Assembly: GCF_015910445.1 (NCBI RefSeq)
Contig: NZ_CP048882.1
Coordinates: forward strand, 992,001-1,056,000
Length of the DNA stretch: 64,000 bases
Source of the DNA: Streptomyces bathyalis
Lineage (GTDB): Bacteria; Actinomycetota; Actinomycetes; Streptomycetales; Streptomycetaceae
Reading direction: 5' to 3'
Shown here: positions 8,395 to 16,501 of the stretch, one piece after another
Position numbering within the stretch: the stretch's first letter is position 1
How the letters are laid out: each line of letters starts with the position of its first letter
Notes under the pieces: generated by a model
Seen by the model: only the letters and a program-made list of their open reading frames with translations
Told to the model about the DNA's origin: nothing
The model's database searches: none
Position numbers and translations under genes: made by a program

Positions 8395-9158
8395 TCCAGA
8401 CCCTCCTGGATCCGGCGACGGGGACGGGGGCGCACGGGCAGGCCGCGCAGATACAGGCGGATGCCGTGCAGCCTGATGGCGGCGGTCACGGCGGCGGTGG
8501 GCCAGGGGTGACGGAGCGCGGCCCGGAGCAGGCTCCGGGTGGTCGCGGGCCGGCGCCGTCCACGCAGGGTGGCGGTGAACGGCCGCCCGCCGGCGCGCTC
8601 CAGTTGCACGGACAGGCTCAGCGCGGTGCCGGGACGGGGCAGCCGCATCCGGTAGGCACCGTCGACCGGGAAGAACGGCGAGACGTAGAACTCCTTGCCG
8701 GTGGTGGCCGATCCGCCCTCGTCGGTGTGCAGCAGGTAGCAGTGCCGCTCGCCGTAGGTGTTGTGAACCTCGGCGACCACGCAGGTCTGTTCGCCGCCGC
8801 GGTCGTGGCACCAGTAGAGCGTCAGCGGGTTGAAGACGTGGCCGAGGACGCGGGCGTTGGCGAGCATCAGCACCTGCCCTGCGGGCGCGTCCATGCCCTT
8901 GGCGGCGAGGAAGCGCTCCAGGCCGGCGCGGATCGTCGGCGCCGTGCCGCCGAAGTGGTCGCGGCTCTCGAAGCGGGCGAGGGGGCGCAGCAGGCGGGGC
9001 AGCCGCGGCAGGCGGTCCACGTCGACGAGCCACATGTAGGTGCGGTGCCGCACAGTGTGGCGCAGCGGCCGGTTCCGTACATGCGTCACGAGGCAGTCGT
9101 ACAGGGCCGGTTGGCCTGTCGTTCCCGCCCGGACGACGGCGGTCTGCGGGGTCACCAT
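8391..9158 (-). CDS. DUF1365 family protein
   Basis: A 255-residue protein of unknown biochemical role, regularly encoded between an FAD oxidase and Cfa-type genes. It contains the family-typical stretches YDCLVTHVRNRPLRHTVRHR (key residues THVRxxPxxHxxxxR), YMWLVDVDRLP, LGHVFNPLTLYWCHD, VAEVHNTYGERHCYLL and KEFYVSPFFPVDGAYRMR. No signal peptide or membrane helix is evident. The ATG start lies inside the end of the FAD oxidase gene (7-base overlap) and its stop overlaps the next start, so it is made as part of one coupled operon. It matches Rv0448c in context. A role in handling the acyl substrate is plausible but unproven. Confidence 0.87.
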   Translation of the reverse strand: MVTPQTAVVRAGTTGQPALYDCLVTHVRNRPLRHTVRHRTYMWLVDVDRLPRLPRLLRPLARFESRDHFGGTAPTIRAGLERFLAAKGMDAPAGQVLMLANARVLGHVFNPLTLYWCHDRGGEQTCVVAEVHNTYGERHCYLLHTDEGGSATTGKEFYVSPFFPVDGAYRMRLPRPGTALSLSVQLERAGGRPFTATLRGRRRPATTRSLLRAALRHPWPTAAVTAAIRLHGIRLYLRGLPVRPRPRRRIQEGLE

Positions 9159-10468
9159 CGCACCCCCAGCGCCGCGGCAGCGTCGACGCCCGAGCGGCAG
9201 CCGTCCTCGTGGAAGCCCCAGCCGTGGTAGGCACCCGCGAACGCGGTGACGGCGGAGGCGAGTTCGGGCAGCCGCTGCTGGGCGGCGACCGACTCCGGTG
9301 TGTAGACGGGGTGTTCGTAGACCATGGTGGCCAGCACCGAGGCGGGGTCCACCCTGTCTCCGCCGCCGAGGGTGACGAGATGGTCCTCCGGTGCGTCGAG
9401 GCGCTGGAGCCGGTTCATGTCGTAAGTGATGCGCACGGACGCGGAGTCGGTGCGGCAGGAGGGCATCAGGTAGTTCCAGGAGGCGCGGGCGGCACCGGTC
9501 CGTGGCAGCACCGAGCGGTCCGTGTGCATCAGCGTGGGGTTGCGCGAGTAGCGGAAGGCGCCGAGGACTTCGCGCTCCGCGCCGGTGGGTTCGGCGAGCA
9601 GCCGAAGCGCCGTGTCGGCGTGTGTGGCCAGCACGACGGCGTCGTAATCGTGTGACGTCCCGTCCTCCGTGACGATCTCGGCCCGGTCGCCGAAGCGCCG
9701 CACCGTTCGTACGGGCGTCGCGGTGTGAACTGCCGTCAGCTGCTTGGCGATCCGCTCGACGTATTCGCGCGAGCCGCCGGCGACCGTCCGCCACTTCGGC
9801 GAGCCCTTGACGCTGAGCATGCCGTGGTGTTGCAGGAAGCGGAACAGGTAGGCGGCCGGGTAGCGCAGCGCCGTGGCCGAGTCGCAGGACCACACGGCGG
9901 AGACCAGCGGCGTCATGAAGTGCGTGACGAAATAGGCCGAGTAGCGTCCCCTCGCGAGGAACTCCCCCAGCGTGAGGGCGTCCCGGTCGGCCCGCTCGCC
10001 GGCCGCCCGGCCCCGGCCGTCGCCCTCCTCCAGCAGTCGCCGGGCCTGACGGTGGAAGCGCGGCACCTCGGCGACCATGCGCAGGAAGCGGAGCCGGGCG
10101 AGGCTGCGGGGCTGTGCGAAGACGCCGCGCGCACCCCGGGCACCCGCGTACTCCAGGCCGCAGCCCTCGCACCGCACGGACATGCTCATCTCGGAAGGCT
10201 GCGTACGGACGCCGAGTTCGCGGAAGAGCCGCAGCAGCATCGGATACGTGCGTTCGTTGTGCACGATGAAGCCGGAGTCGATGCGCTGGAGACGGCCGTT
10301 CGCCGACGGCACGTCGTGGGTGTGGGCGTGCCCGCCGAGCCGGCCGTCCGCCTCGTACAGGGACACCTCGTCCGACCGCTGGAGCACGTAGGCGGCTGTC
10401 AGCCCTGCCACGCCACTGCCGACCACGGCCACCCGGCGCCGCCTGCCACTGCCACTGCGCTCTGCCAT
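9152..10468 (-). CDS. FAD-dependent amine-oxidase-type oxidoreductase
   Basis: First gene of the lipid operon, 438 residues. The N terminus carries the dinucleotide-binding VAVVGSGVAGLTAAYVLQ followed by YEADGRLGGHAHTHD, with GFIVHNERTYP and a C-terminal FAD-contact segment GAYHGWGFHEDG. It belongs to the branch of NAD(P)/FAD-binding amine oxidoreductases encoded with DUF1365 and Cfa genes (Rv0449c-like). It probably oxidises or desaturates a lipid intermediate. The ATG at 10468 follows GGAAGGAG seven bases upstream; the longer upstream frame runs into degenerate DNA. A SigK-like promoter lies 44-71 bases before the start. Confidence 0.9.
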   Translation of the reverse strand: MAERSGSGRRRRVAVVGSGVAGLTAAYVLQRSDEVSLYEADGRLGGHAHTHDVPSANGRLQRIDSGFIVHNERTYPMLLRLFRELGVRTQPSEMSMSVRCEGCGLEYAGARGARGVFAQPRSLARLRFLRMVAEVPRFHRQARRLLEEGDGRGRAAGERADRDALTLGEFLARGRYSAYFVTHFMTPLVSAVWSCDSATALRYPAAYLFRFLQHHGMLSVKGSPKWRTVAGGSREYVERIAKQLTAVHTATPVRTVRRFGDRAEIVTEDGTSHDYDAVVLATHADTALRLLAEPTGAEREVLGAFRYSRNPTLMHTDRSVLPRTGAARASWNYLMPSCRTDSASVRITYDMNRLQRLDAPEDHLVTLGGGDRVDPASVLATMVYEHPVYTPESVAAQQRLPELASAVTAFAGAYHGWGFHEDGCRSGVDAAAALGVRW

Positions 10469-10511
10469 GCCGCTCCTTCCGTACGGGGCGAACACCGCCC
10501 TCTGCGACCTC

Positions 10512-10539
10512 ATTCGGAGCCGGACGGGCGGCGGCTTGG
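10512..10539 (-). promoter_or_regulatory. Putative SigK-type promoter of the lipid operon
   Basis: On the minus strand CCAAGC (plus-strand bases 10534-10539) is followed by 16 bases and CCGAAT (10512-10517). The -10 hexamer is identical to that reported for mycobacterial SigK promoters, as I recall it, and the layout equals the one before sigK. It would start transcription about 35 bases before the FAD oxidase ATG. Confidence 0.55.
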
Positions 10540-10549
10540 TCGCGGATCC

Positions 10550-10795
10550 GACCTTTCGGCGGACGTCAAGGACTTCGCCATCAGGACCTTCGGCAGCCAG
10601 GACAAGCTCGCCCTCCAACTGGGCGTCGGGGCACTGCTGTTGCTGTTCGCCCGGGCGCTCGGCGACAAGGTCGTCGTCTACAAGTGAGCCCCGCCTGCCG
10701 GGCTGCTCGCGCTGCACCGGCGGCGTACGGGCGCGGCCGGAGTGCTCGTGTTCGGCCTGGTCGGGGCGTCGGCGGCGCTGGAGCGGCGACCTGGA
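10550..10795 (+). pseudogene. N-terminal remnant of a membrane molybdopterin oxidoreductase
   Basis: The plus-strand frame reads LSADVKDFAIRTFGSQDKLALQLGVGALLLLFA, a TGA stop at 10685, and then in the same frame GLLALHRRRTGAAGVLVFGLVGASAALER. This resembles the N-terminal membrane anchor of sulfite-oxidase-like molybdopterin oxidoreductases that are often encoded with fasciclin proteins and sigK-rskA. No start codon with a ribosome site precedes it, the frame is interrupted, and the whole catalytic part is missing. The fragment runs straight into the fasciclin remnant, so a deletion probably fused the two. Assignment is by pattern memory. Confidence 0.5.
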
Positions 10796-11041
10796 GAGGG
10801 TCCTCAGCGACAAGCCGATGCTCACCAAGGTCCTGACCTACCACGTGGTGGGCGAGGAGCTTCCGAAGGAGAAGCGGGCCGACGGCTCCTACCAGCACCC
10901 TGGCGAAGGAGGAGATCACCACCGCGGGCTCCGGTGACTCCTACACGGTCAACGACGAGGCCGCGGTGGGCTGCGGCAACGTGAGGACGGCCCATGCCAC
11001 GGTGCACATCATCGACTCGGTCCTGATGCCCCCCGAAGTAG
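10788..11041 (+). pseudogene. Frameshifted C-terminal remnant of a fasciclin (FAS1) protein
   Basis: The plus strand encodes DLERVLSDKPMLTKVLTYHVVGEELPKEKRADGSYQ in one frame and, after a one-base shift near 10895, TLAKEEITTAGSGDSYTVNDEAAVGCGNVRTAHATVHIIDSVLMPP in another. These are the H1 (LTYHVVGE) and H2 (VHIIDSVLMP) regions of a FAS1 domain. The N-terminal half is gone. In M. tuberculosis the SigK regulon includes the fasciclin proteins MPT70 and MPT83, so this looks like a decayed member of the same island. A strong terminator hairpin still follows it. Confidence 0.75.
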
Positions 11042-11076
11042 AGGCACAGCAGGCATCAGGAGGCACCAAAGAGACA

Positions 11077-11118
11077 GGCCCGTACCGCACGGATTCACGG
11101 GTCCGTGCGGTACGGGCC
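11077..11118 (+). terminator. 17-bp hairpin after the fasciclin remnant
   Basis: Bases 11077-11093 pair perfectly with 11102-11118 around an eight-base loop. It lies 36 bases after the end of the fasciclin remnant and before the protease gene, and is best read as the original terminator of the fasciclin transcript, preserved although the gene has decayed. Confidence 0.75.
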
Positions 11119-11262
11119 GCCGGACGGCGGACGGGTGGACGCCAGAGTGATGGCACCGTACGTCCATCTGGTCTCCCCACGGGTGGTGCGCCCCAGGCAG
11201 CGGCCGGACGCTGAGGCATGGTCACAGAATGCCTGTGCACCAGCGACACGAGGAGAGCGCCA

Positions 11263-12441
11263 ATGCCCCGTAAGCTCCCGGTCCTCGCCGCCACGGCCAT
11301 GGCCGTCGGCGCCCTCGGCATCGCCGTGATGCCCGCGACCGCGGGTGAGCCCTCCCCTCCCGGCTCCGCTGCCTCCGTGGCGGCGACGCCCGCCCCCGAG
11401 ATCGCGCCGGGGATGCTCAAGAGCATCAGCAAGGACCTCGGCATCACCGCTGACGACGCCAGGAAGAGGATCGCCAACGAGGAGCGGGCCGTCGCCGTCG
11501 AGAAGCAGCTGCGCGAGGAGCTGGGGCACCACTTCGGAGGCGCCTGGGTCACGGGAGCGACCTCGAAGCTCGTCGTCGCGACGACCGACCGCGGCGACAT
11601 CGCCGCCATCAAGGAAGCCGGCGCCGAGCCGAAGGTGGTCCGGAACAGCCTGGCCAGCCTGGAGTCCGCGAAGAGCGCCCTCGACACCTCGGCGGTCAAG
11701 CGCGCGCCGCGCGGCACCTCGGTGTGGGCGGTGGACGTACGGAACAACAGCGTCGTCGTGCGGGCGAACGAGCCCGCCGCGGCGAAGGACTTCCTCACCC
11801 GCAGCGGTGCGTCCGCCTCGCTGGTCCGGGTGACGCAGTCCGCCGAGAAACCCCGCACGTACGCCGAGGATCTGCGCGGTGGTGACGCCTACTACACCTC
11901 CGGCTCGACCCGCTGCTCCATCGGATTCGCCGTCACCAAGGGCGGTACCGACGGGTTCCTCACCGCCGGGCACTGCGGAAAGGCGGGCGCGAAGACGACG
12001 GGCCACAACAGAGCCGCACAAGGCACCGTCCAGGCCCGGTCCTTCCCGGGCAACGACTACGGCTGGGTCGCGGTGAACAGCGGCTGGCGGGCGAAGCCGC
12101 ACGTGAAGGGCCCCGGCGCCGCGAACCTGTCGGTCGCCGGGTCGAAGAAGATGCCCTCCGGTTCCTCGGTCTGCCGTTCCGGGTCGACCAGCGGCTGGCG
12201 CTGCGGCACCATCGAGCAGCACAACGCCACCGTCTCCTACGAGCAGGGCACGGTCCGGGGGCTGAGCCGTACGTCCGTGTGCGCCGAACCGGGCGACTCG
12301 GGCGGGCCGTTCGTCTCCGGCGGCCAGGCCCAGGGGACGACGTCGGGCGGCTCGGGCGACTGCTCGACGGGCGGTACGACCTACTATCAGCCGGTCGCCG
12401 AGCCGCTCTCCGCGTACAAGCTGAAACTGAGCACCAGCTGA
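11263..12441 (+). CDS. Secreted alpha-lytic/streptogrisin-type serine protease (S1E)
   Basis: An extracellular chymotrypsin-fold protease made as a preproenzyme of 392 residues. It begins with a signal peptide (MPRKLPVLAATAMAVGALGI, cleavage likely after MPATAG), continues with an alpha-lytic-type pro-domain to about residue 200, and ends with the mature catalytic domain: TAGHC (His), GNDYGWV (Asp) and EPGDSGGPFVSG (Ser). Cys pairs around the His and Ser are as in streptogrisins. I chose the ATG at 11263 over the upstream frame start because AGGAG lies seven bases before it and the signal peptide then sits at the N terminus. Confidence 0.92.
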   Translation: MPRKLPVLAATAMAVGALGIAVMPATAGEPSPPGSAASVAATPAPEIAPGMLKSISKDLGITADDARKRIANEERAVAVEKQLREELGHHFGGAWVTGATSKLVVATTDRGDIAAIKEAGAEPKVVRNSLASLESAKSALDTSAVKRAPRGTSVWAVDVRNNSVVVRANEPAAAKDFLTRSGASASLVRVTQSAEKPRTYAEDLRGGDAYYTSGSTRCSIGFAVTKGGTDGFLTAGHCGKAGAKTTGHNRAAQGTVQARSFPGNDYGWVAVNSGWRAKPHVKGPGAANLSVAGSKKMPSGSSVCRSGSTSGWRCGTIEQHNATVSYEQGTVRGLSRTSVCAEPGDSGGPFVSGGQAQGTTSGGSGDCSTGGTTYYQPVAEPLSAYKLKLSTS

Positions 12442-12454
12442 CGCGCCAGGAGGC

Positions 12455-12760
12455 CTAGCTCGCGCCGTGTCCCGCCGCGATCTCCTCGATGCGGCGGGCC
12501 AGCTCGATGTCCTTCGCGGTGACCTGCCCCCCGACGCTGTGCGTGTTCACCGTGACGGACAGCTTGTTGTAGCCGAGCGACATCTCCGAATGGTGGTTCA
12601 GCTCCTCCTGGATCGCGGCGACATGGACCACCATCGCGGCGGCCGGAAGGTGCTTCGCGAAGGAGTAGGTGCGGCTGATGCTGTCGCCGTCGGTGCTCCA
12701 GCCGGGAAGCTCGGCCAGTGCGTCGTCGGTCTGCTGCCGGGTCAGCGGTTCGGGAGCCAT
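12455..12760 (-). CDS. Pterin-4a-carbinolamine dehydratase
   Basis: Dehydrates 4a-hydroxy-tetrahydropterin, recycling the cofactor of aromatic amino acid hydroxylases; in bacteria without such hydroxylases the role is less clear. The 101-residue protein shows the family's active-site stretch HHSEMSLGYNKLSVTVNTH (His-His pair plus a third His further on) and the usual EELPGW-like start (LAELPGWSTDGDSISRTYSF). It is the normal length. It lies convergent to the protease gene, 14 bases away, and divergent from an HTH regulator. No phenylalanine hydroxylase gene is in the window. Confidence 0.9.
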   Translation of the reverse strand: MAPEPLTRQQTDDALAELPGWSTDGDSISRTYSFAKHLPAAAMVVHVAAIQEELNHHSEMSLGYNKLSVTVNTHSVGGQVTAKDIELARRIEEIAAGHGAS

Positions 12761-12862
12761 GAGGGGTCTCTCGCTTTCTGTTGCGGCGTGCGTGACGGCG
12801 TCCCACCAGCCTAGGACGAAGCCCCGCCGGTCCCCGACCGGCGGGCGGCCTACTCTTGCTCC

Positions 12863-13660
12863 ATGACCTCCTCCGCCGCCGGTGACAGCAGCGCCGGGCC
12901 CATGCTGCGGAGCTGGCGGGAGCGTGCGGGGCTGAGCCAGCTCGATCTCGCCCTGCGGGCCGAGTCGTCGTCCCGGCACATCAGCTTCATCGAGACGGGC
13001 CGCTCCCGTCCCAGCCGGGCGATGGTGCTGAAGCTGGCGGAACAGCTGGAGGTGCCCGTACGGGAGCGCAACGCCCTGCTGGTGTCCGCCGGTTACGCAC
13101 CGCACTACCCGGAGACGCCGCTCGACTCCCCCGCCATGGAGTCCCTGCGCGCCGACCTGGAGCGCATGGTCACCGCGTACGAGCCCTACCCGGCTCTCGC
13201 CCTGAACGGCGCCTACCAGGTGCTCGCCGCCAACCGGGGCATCTTGATGCTGCTCGACGGCGTCGCGCCGTGGCTGCTGGAGCCGCCGGTCAACGCCATG
13301 CGCATCACGCTCCACCCGGACGGGCTCGCCCGGCGGATCGTCAACTTCCGCGAGTGGCGCGGCCATTTGCTGCACCAGATGGAGCGGCAGCTGGCGCTGC
13401 TGAGGTCCGAGCCGCTGCGTGCCCTGTACGAGGAGGTGACGGCCTACCCGCTGCCGCCGGGCGGCGAGGAGACGGCCGGGGAGGCGAGCCCGTTCGCGCT
13501 TCCCATGGTCATCGAGCATGCCGGGCGCAGGCTCGCCTTCCTCTCGGCCGTCACGACCTTCAACACACCCATGGACGTGACGGTCTCCGAGCTGGCGGTG
13601 GAGACGTTCCTGCCCGCCGGTCCGGAGACGGCCAAGGACCTTCAGCTGCTCATGCCGTAG
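12863..13660 (+). CDS. XRE-family regulator with MmyB-like ligand domain
   Basis: A DNA-binding regulator of 265 residues. The N-terminal helix-turn-helix reads LRSWRERAGLSQLDLALRAE and HISFIETGRSRPSRAMVLKLA (about residues 15-70). The rest is an MmyB-like PAS-related ligand domain (YEPYPALALNGAYQVLAANRG, then LHPDGLARRIVNFREW), a common actinomycete architecture. It is transcribed away from the pterin dehydratase with 102 bases between starts, so it may control itself, that gene or both. Members of this class often regulate small-molecule redox enzymes; the ligand here is unknown. Confidence 0.88.
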   Translation: MTSSAAGDSSAGPMLRSWRERAGLSQLDLALRAESSSRHISFIETGRSRPSRAMVLKLAEQLEVPVRERNALLVSAGYAPHYPETPLDSPAMESLRADLERMVTAYEPYPALALNGAYQVLAANRGILMLLDGVAPWLLEPPVNAMRITLHPDGLARRIVNFREWRGHLLHQMERQLALLRSEPLRALYEEVTAYPLPPGGEETAGEASPFALPMVIEHAGRRLAFLSAVTTFNTPMDVTVSELAVETFLPAGPETAKDLQLLMP

Positions 13661-13848
13661 CCGCGGCCTCGGGGACCCGGTCCGAAAGGCCGAGGGGCAG
13701 GGCCGGCTGACTCCGGGCGGTCCGTCCCGGCTCGCAGCGGCGCGCGCCCCTCCCCGCCCGGGCGCCCGACCGTGGAAGATGAGGACGACGCGAAGGCCCG
13801 GCAGGCCCCGCGAGCACACGGCTACGGCACGGCGAGGAGGGGAAACCG

Positions 13849-14892
13849 GTGGACCCGATCACGGCACTGGACCGGATCGCTTTCCTGCTGGAGCGCGCGC
13901 TGGCCCCCACCTACCGGGTGCGGGCCTTCCGTACCGCGTCCGAGGTGCTGGCGGGCCTGGGACCGCAGGAGGTGGAACGGCGCGCGGCCTCAGGACAGCT
14001 CGAATCACTCAAAGGGGTGGGCCCCAAGACCGCACAGGTCGTACGGGAGGCGCTGCGCGGCGAGGTCCCGGGCTATCTCGCGAAGCTGGAGGACGAGGAG
14101 GAGTCCCGGCCGGAGGCGACGACCGTTGACGACGCCCCGGTCACCGACGAGGCGCGGGGCCTGCGTTCGGCGCTGCGGGGCGACTGCCACATGCACTCCG
14201 ACTGGTCGGACGGCGGCAGCCCCATCGAGACGATGGCCCGTACGGCAGCCGGACTCGGCCACGAATGGGCGGCGCTGACGGACCATTCGCCACGGCTGAC
14301 GGTGGCCCGCGGCCTGTCCGCGGACCGGCTGCGGGAACAGCTGGACGTGGTGGCGGAGGTCAACGAACAGGTGGCTCCGTTCAGGCTGCTGACCGGCATC
14401 GAGTGCGACATCCTCCTGGACGGGTCGCTGGACCAGGACGAGGAGCTGCTGGCCCGCCTCGACGTGGTCGTCGCGTCCGTGCACTCCAAACTGCGGATGC
14501 CGGCGGCGGAGATGACGCGCCGCATGGTCGCCGCCGTGCGTCATCCGCTCGTGGACGTGCTGGGGCACTGCACGGGCAGGCTGCGCTCCAGCCGCCCGGA
14601 GTCCGAGTTCGACGCGGAGGCGGTCTTCGCGGCGTGTGCGGAGTCGGGCACCGCCGTGGAGATCAACTGCCGCCCGGAACGGCTCGATCCGCCCCGCCGC
14701 CTGCTGCGCCGGGCCGTCGACGCGGGCGTCCACTTCTCCATCGACACCGACGCGCACGCGCCCGGCCAGCTGGACTGGCAGATCAACGGGTGCGTCCGTG
14801 CGGCGGAGTGCGGCGTGCCCGAAGAGCGCGTCATCAACACCTGGACGGCCACGGAGCTGCTGAGCTGGACACACGGTTCCCGCGACGCGTGA
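13849..14892 (+). CDS. PHP-domain phosphoesterase with helix-hairpin-helix (PolX C-terminal type)
   Basis: Probably a metal-dependent phosphoesterase or nuclease acting on DNA or a phosphorylated metabolite. Residues 1-90 carry helix-hairpin-helix motifs (SLKGVGPKTAQVV). The PHP domain follows from about residue 105 with the metal ligands in GDCHMHSDWSDG, LTDHSP, GIECDIL, VVASVHSKL, VLGHCTGRL and SIDTDAHAPGQLDW. It is 347 residues, equal to the C-terminal part of family X DNA polymerases but without the polymerase palm. GTG start at 13849 with GAGGAGG nine bases upstream. The next gene starts 18 bases after its stop, suggesting co-transcription. Confidence 0.87.
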   Translation: MDPITALDRIAFLLERALAPTYRVRAFRTASEVLAGLGPQEVERRAASGQLESLKGVGPKTAQVVREALRGEVPGYLAKLEDEEESRPEATTVDDAPVTDEARGLRSALRGDCHMHSDWSDGGSPIETMARTAAGLGHEWAALTDHSPRLTVARGLSADRLREQLDVVAEVNEQVAPFRLLTGIECDILLDGSLDQDEELLARLDVVVASVHSKLRMPAAEMTRRMVAAVRHPLVDVLGHCTGRLRSSRPESEFDAEAVFAACAESGTAVEINCRPERLDPPRRLLRRAVDAGVHFSIDTDAHAPGQLDWQINGCVRAAECGVPEERVINTWTATELLSWTHGSRDA

Positions 14893-14910
14893 CGTGACAG
14901 GAGGACCAAG

Positions 14911-15231
14911 GTGTCCGAGTCAAGCCCCCGTCAGCCCTCCCACGGGAGCCGCAAACGGCCGCTGACGATCCGTGTCGAAGCCGCGGAGGCCGCGATCCGC
15001 CGGCGCTACGAGGCGGCGAGCATCGCCAACGACATCCTCATCGCCGTGTGGTTCCTCGTCGGCAGCGTCATGTTCTTCTCCCCCGACTGGCAGACGGCCG
15101 GTACCTGGTGCTTCGTCTTCGGCAGTGTGGAGCTGCTGGTGAGGCCGGTCATCCGGATGGTGCGCCACACGCACCTGCTGCGGATGCACGGCGGGAACTA
15201 CGCGGCTCAGGAGTCCTCGCAGGACTTCTGA
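14911..15231 (+). CDS. YrhK-like small membrane protein
   Basis: A 106-residue protein with a basic soluble N terminus (RKRPLTIRVEAAEAAIRRRYE) and two predicted membrane helices (ASIANDILIAVWFLVGSVMFF and TAGTWCFVFGSVELLVRPVI), ending in a short hydrophilic tail. The pattern fits YrhK-domain proteins of unknown function. The GTG start follows AGGAGGACC closely and lies 18 bases after the PHP gene, so both probably share a message. Its job cannot be inferred beyond membrane location. Confidence 0.75.
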   Translation: MSESSPRQPSHGSRKRPLTIRVEAAEAAIRRRYEAASIANDILIAVWFLVGSVMFFSPDWQTAGTWCFVFGSVELLVRPVIRMVRHTHLLRMHGGNYAAQESSQDF

Positions 15232-15377
15232 GACCGACCCTGCACGGGGGGTGCCCGCGGGCCCGCCCCCGTACGGGGGTGCACCTGGCGACACCCCCGT
15301 GCTGCGGCGGACACCCCTGGTGAGAGGCGGGCTGCACGGCTGTCGGCACCCTCCCCCGCGCCGGGAGGCTTCAGTGC

Positions 15378-16463
15378 ATGACGACACCGGCGACGACCGC
15401 GAATACGGCGGCACGGACGACGACAGCGACGACGGCCCGCCGACGGGGGCACGGGGAAGGACCGACCGGGCGGCAGGGCAGCGACTTCGCGCGGCTGTAC
15501 GCGCGGATCGACGAGGCGGGACTGATGCGGCGCCGCCCCAGCTATTACACGCTGCGGCTGACGCTGGTGGGCCTGGCGGCGACGGGCGGCTGGGCGGCCT
15601 TCTTCGCCCTCGGCGAGACCTGGTGGCAGCTCGCCGTGGCCGGCTTCCTCGGGCTGGTCTTCGGCCAACTCGCCCTCGCCGCACACGACCTCGCTCACCG
15701 TCAGGTCTTCACCCGGCGCAGACCGAGCGAGATCGGAGGCCGCATCGTCGGCAACCTCGGCATCGGGATGTCCTACGGCTGGTGGATGAACAAGCACACC
15801 CGGCACCACGCCAACCCCAACCACGAGGAGCTCGACCCGGACGTCCGGCCGGACATCCTCGTGTGGTCCCAGGGCCAGGCGAGCGCCGCGACGGGGCTGC
15901 CGCGCTTCATCGGCCGCCACCAGGCGTGGCTCTTCTTCCCGCTGCTCACCCTCGAGGGGTTCAACCTGCACGTCTCCAGCGTCCGCGCCCTGCGCGAGGC
16001 CCACATGAAGCAGCGCGTGCTGGAGGGGTCCCTGCTCTTCGCGCATCTCGGGGCGTATCTCGCGGCGCTCTTCACCGTCCTGCCGCCCGGGATGGCATTC
16101 GCGTTCCTCTTCGTCCACCAGGCCGTCTTCGGCGTCTACCTGGGCTCGATATTCGCCCCGAACCACAAGGGCATGCCGACGCTCAGCGGGGACGACCGCC
16201 CGGACTTCCTGCGGCGGCAGGTCCTCACCTCCCGCAACGTGCGGGGCGGGCCGCTGACCGACGTGCTGCTCGGCGGGCTCAACCACCAGATCGAGCACCA
16301 CCTCTTCCCGAGCATGCCCTCGCCGAATCTGCGCCGCGCCCGCGTGATCGTCCGCGACTACTGCGGCGAACTGGGCATCGGCTACCACGAGACGGGCCTG
16401 ATCGCCTCGTGGCGCGAGGCGCTGGGTCATCTGCACGACGTGGGCACGCCGCTCCGCGGCTGA
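15378..16463 (+). CDS. Membrane acyl-CoA/acyl-lipid fatty acid desaturase
   Basis: A di-iron membrane desaturase of 361 residues introducing a double bond into acyl chains. The three histidine boxes are HDLAHRQ near residue 111, HTRHH near 138 and HQIEHH near 300, spaced by hydrophobic segments as in delta-type front-end and DesA3-like enzymes. The first 30 residues are a Thr/Ala-rich extension (TTPATTANTAARTTTATTA) not needed for the fold; a later start would be possible but none with a better ribosome site is visible. Desaturation would supply substrate for the Cfa-type enzymes of the SigK island about 7 kb away; that link is inference. Confidence 0.9.
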   Translation: MTTPATTANTAARTTTATTARRRGHGEGPTGRQGSDFARLYARIDEAGLMRRRPSYYTLRLTLVGLAATGGWAAFFALGETWWQLAVAGFLGLVFGQLALAAHDLAHRQVFTRRRPSEIGGRIVGNLGIGMSYGWWMNKHTRHHANPNHEELDPDVRPDILVWSQGQASAATGLPRFIGRHQAWLFFPLLTLEGFNLHVSSVRALREAHMKQRVLEGSLLFAHLGAYLAALFTVLPPGMAFAFLFVHQAVFGVYLGSIFAPNHKGMPTLSGDDRPDFLRRQVLTSRNVRGGPLTDVLLGGLNHQIEHHLFPSMPSPNLRRARVIVRDYCGELGIGYHETGLIASWREALGHLHDVGTPLRG

Positions 16464-16501
16464 AGTGCCGCTCCCCGCCCGGCCGTCGGCGGATCGCGCG
16501 C

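Noticed and set aside
11079..11214. Continuation of the fasciclin frame to 11214
   Set aside because: The frame runs through the terminator hairpin and codes Arg/Gly-rich residues, so it is read-through of the broken gene and not protein.
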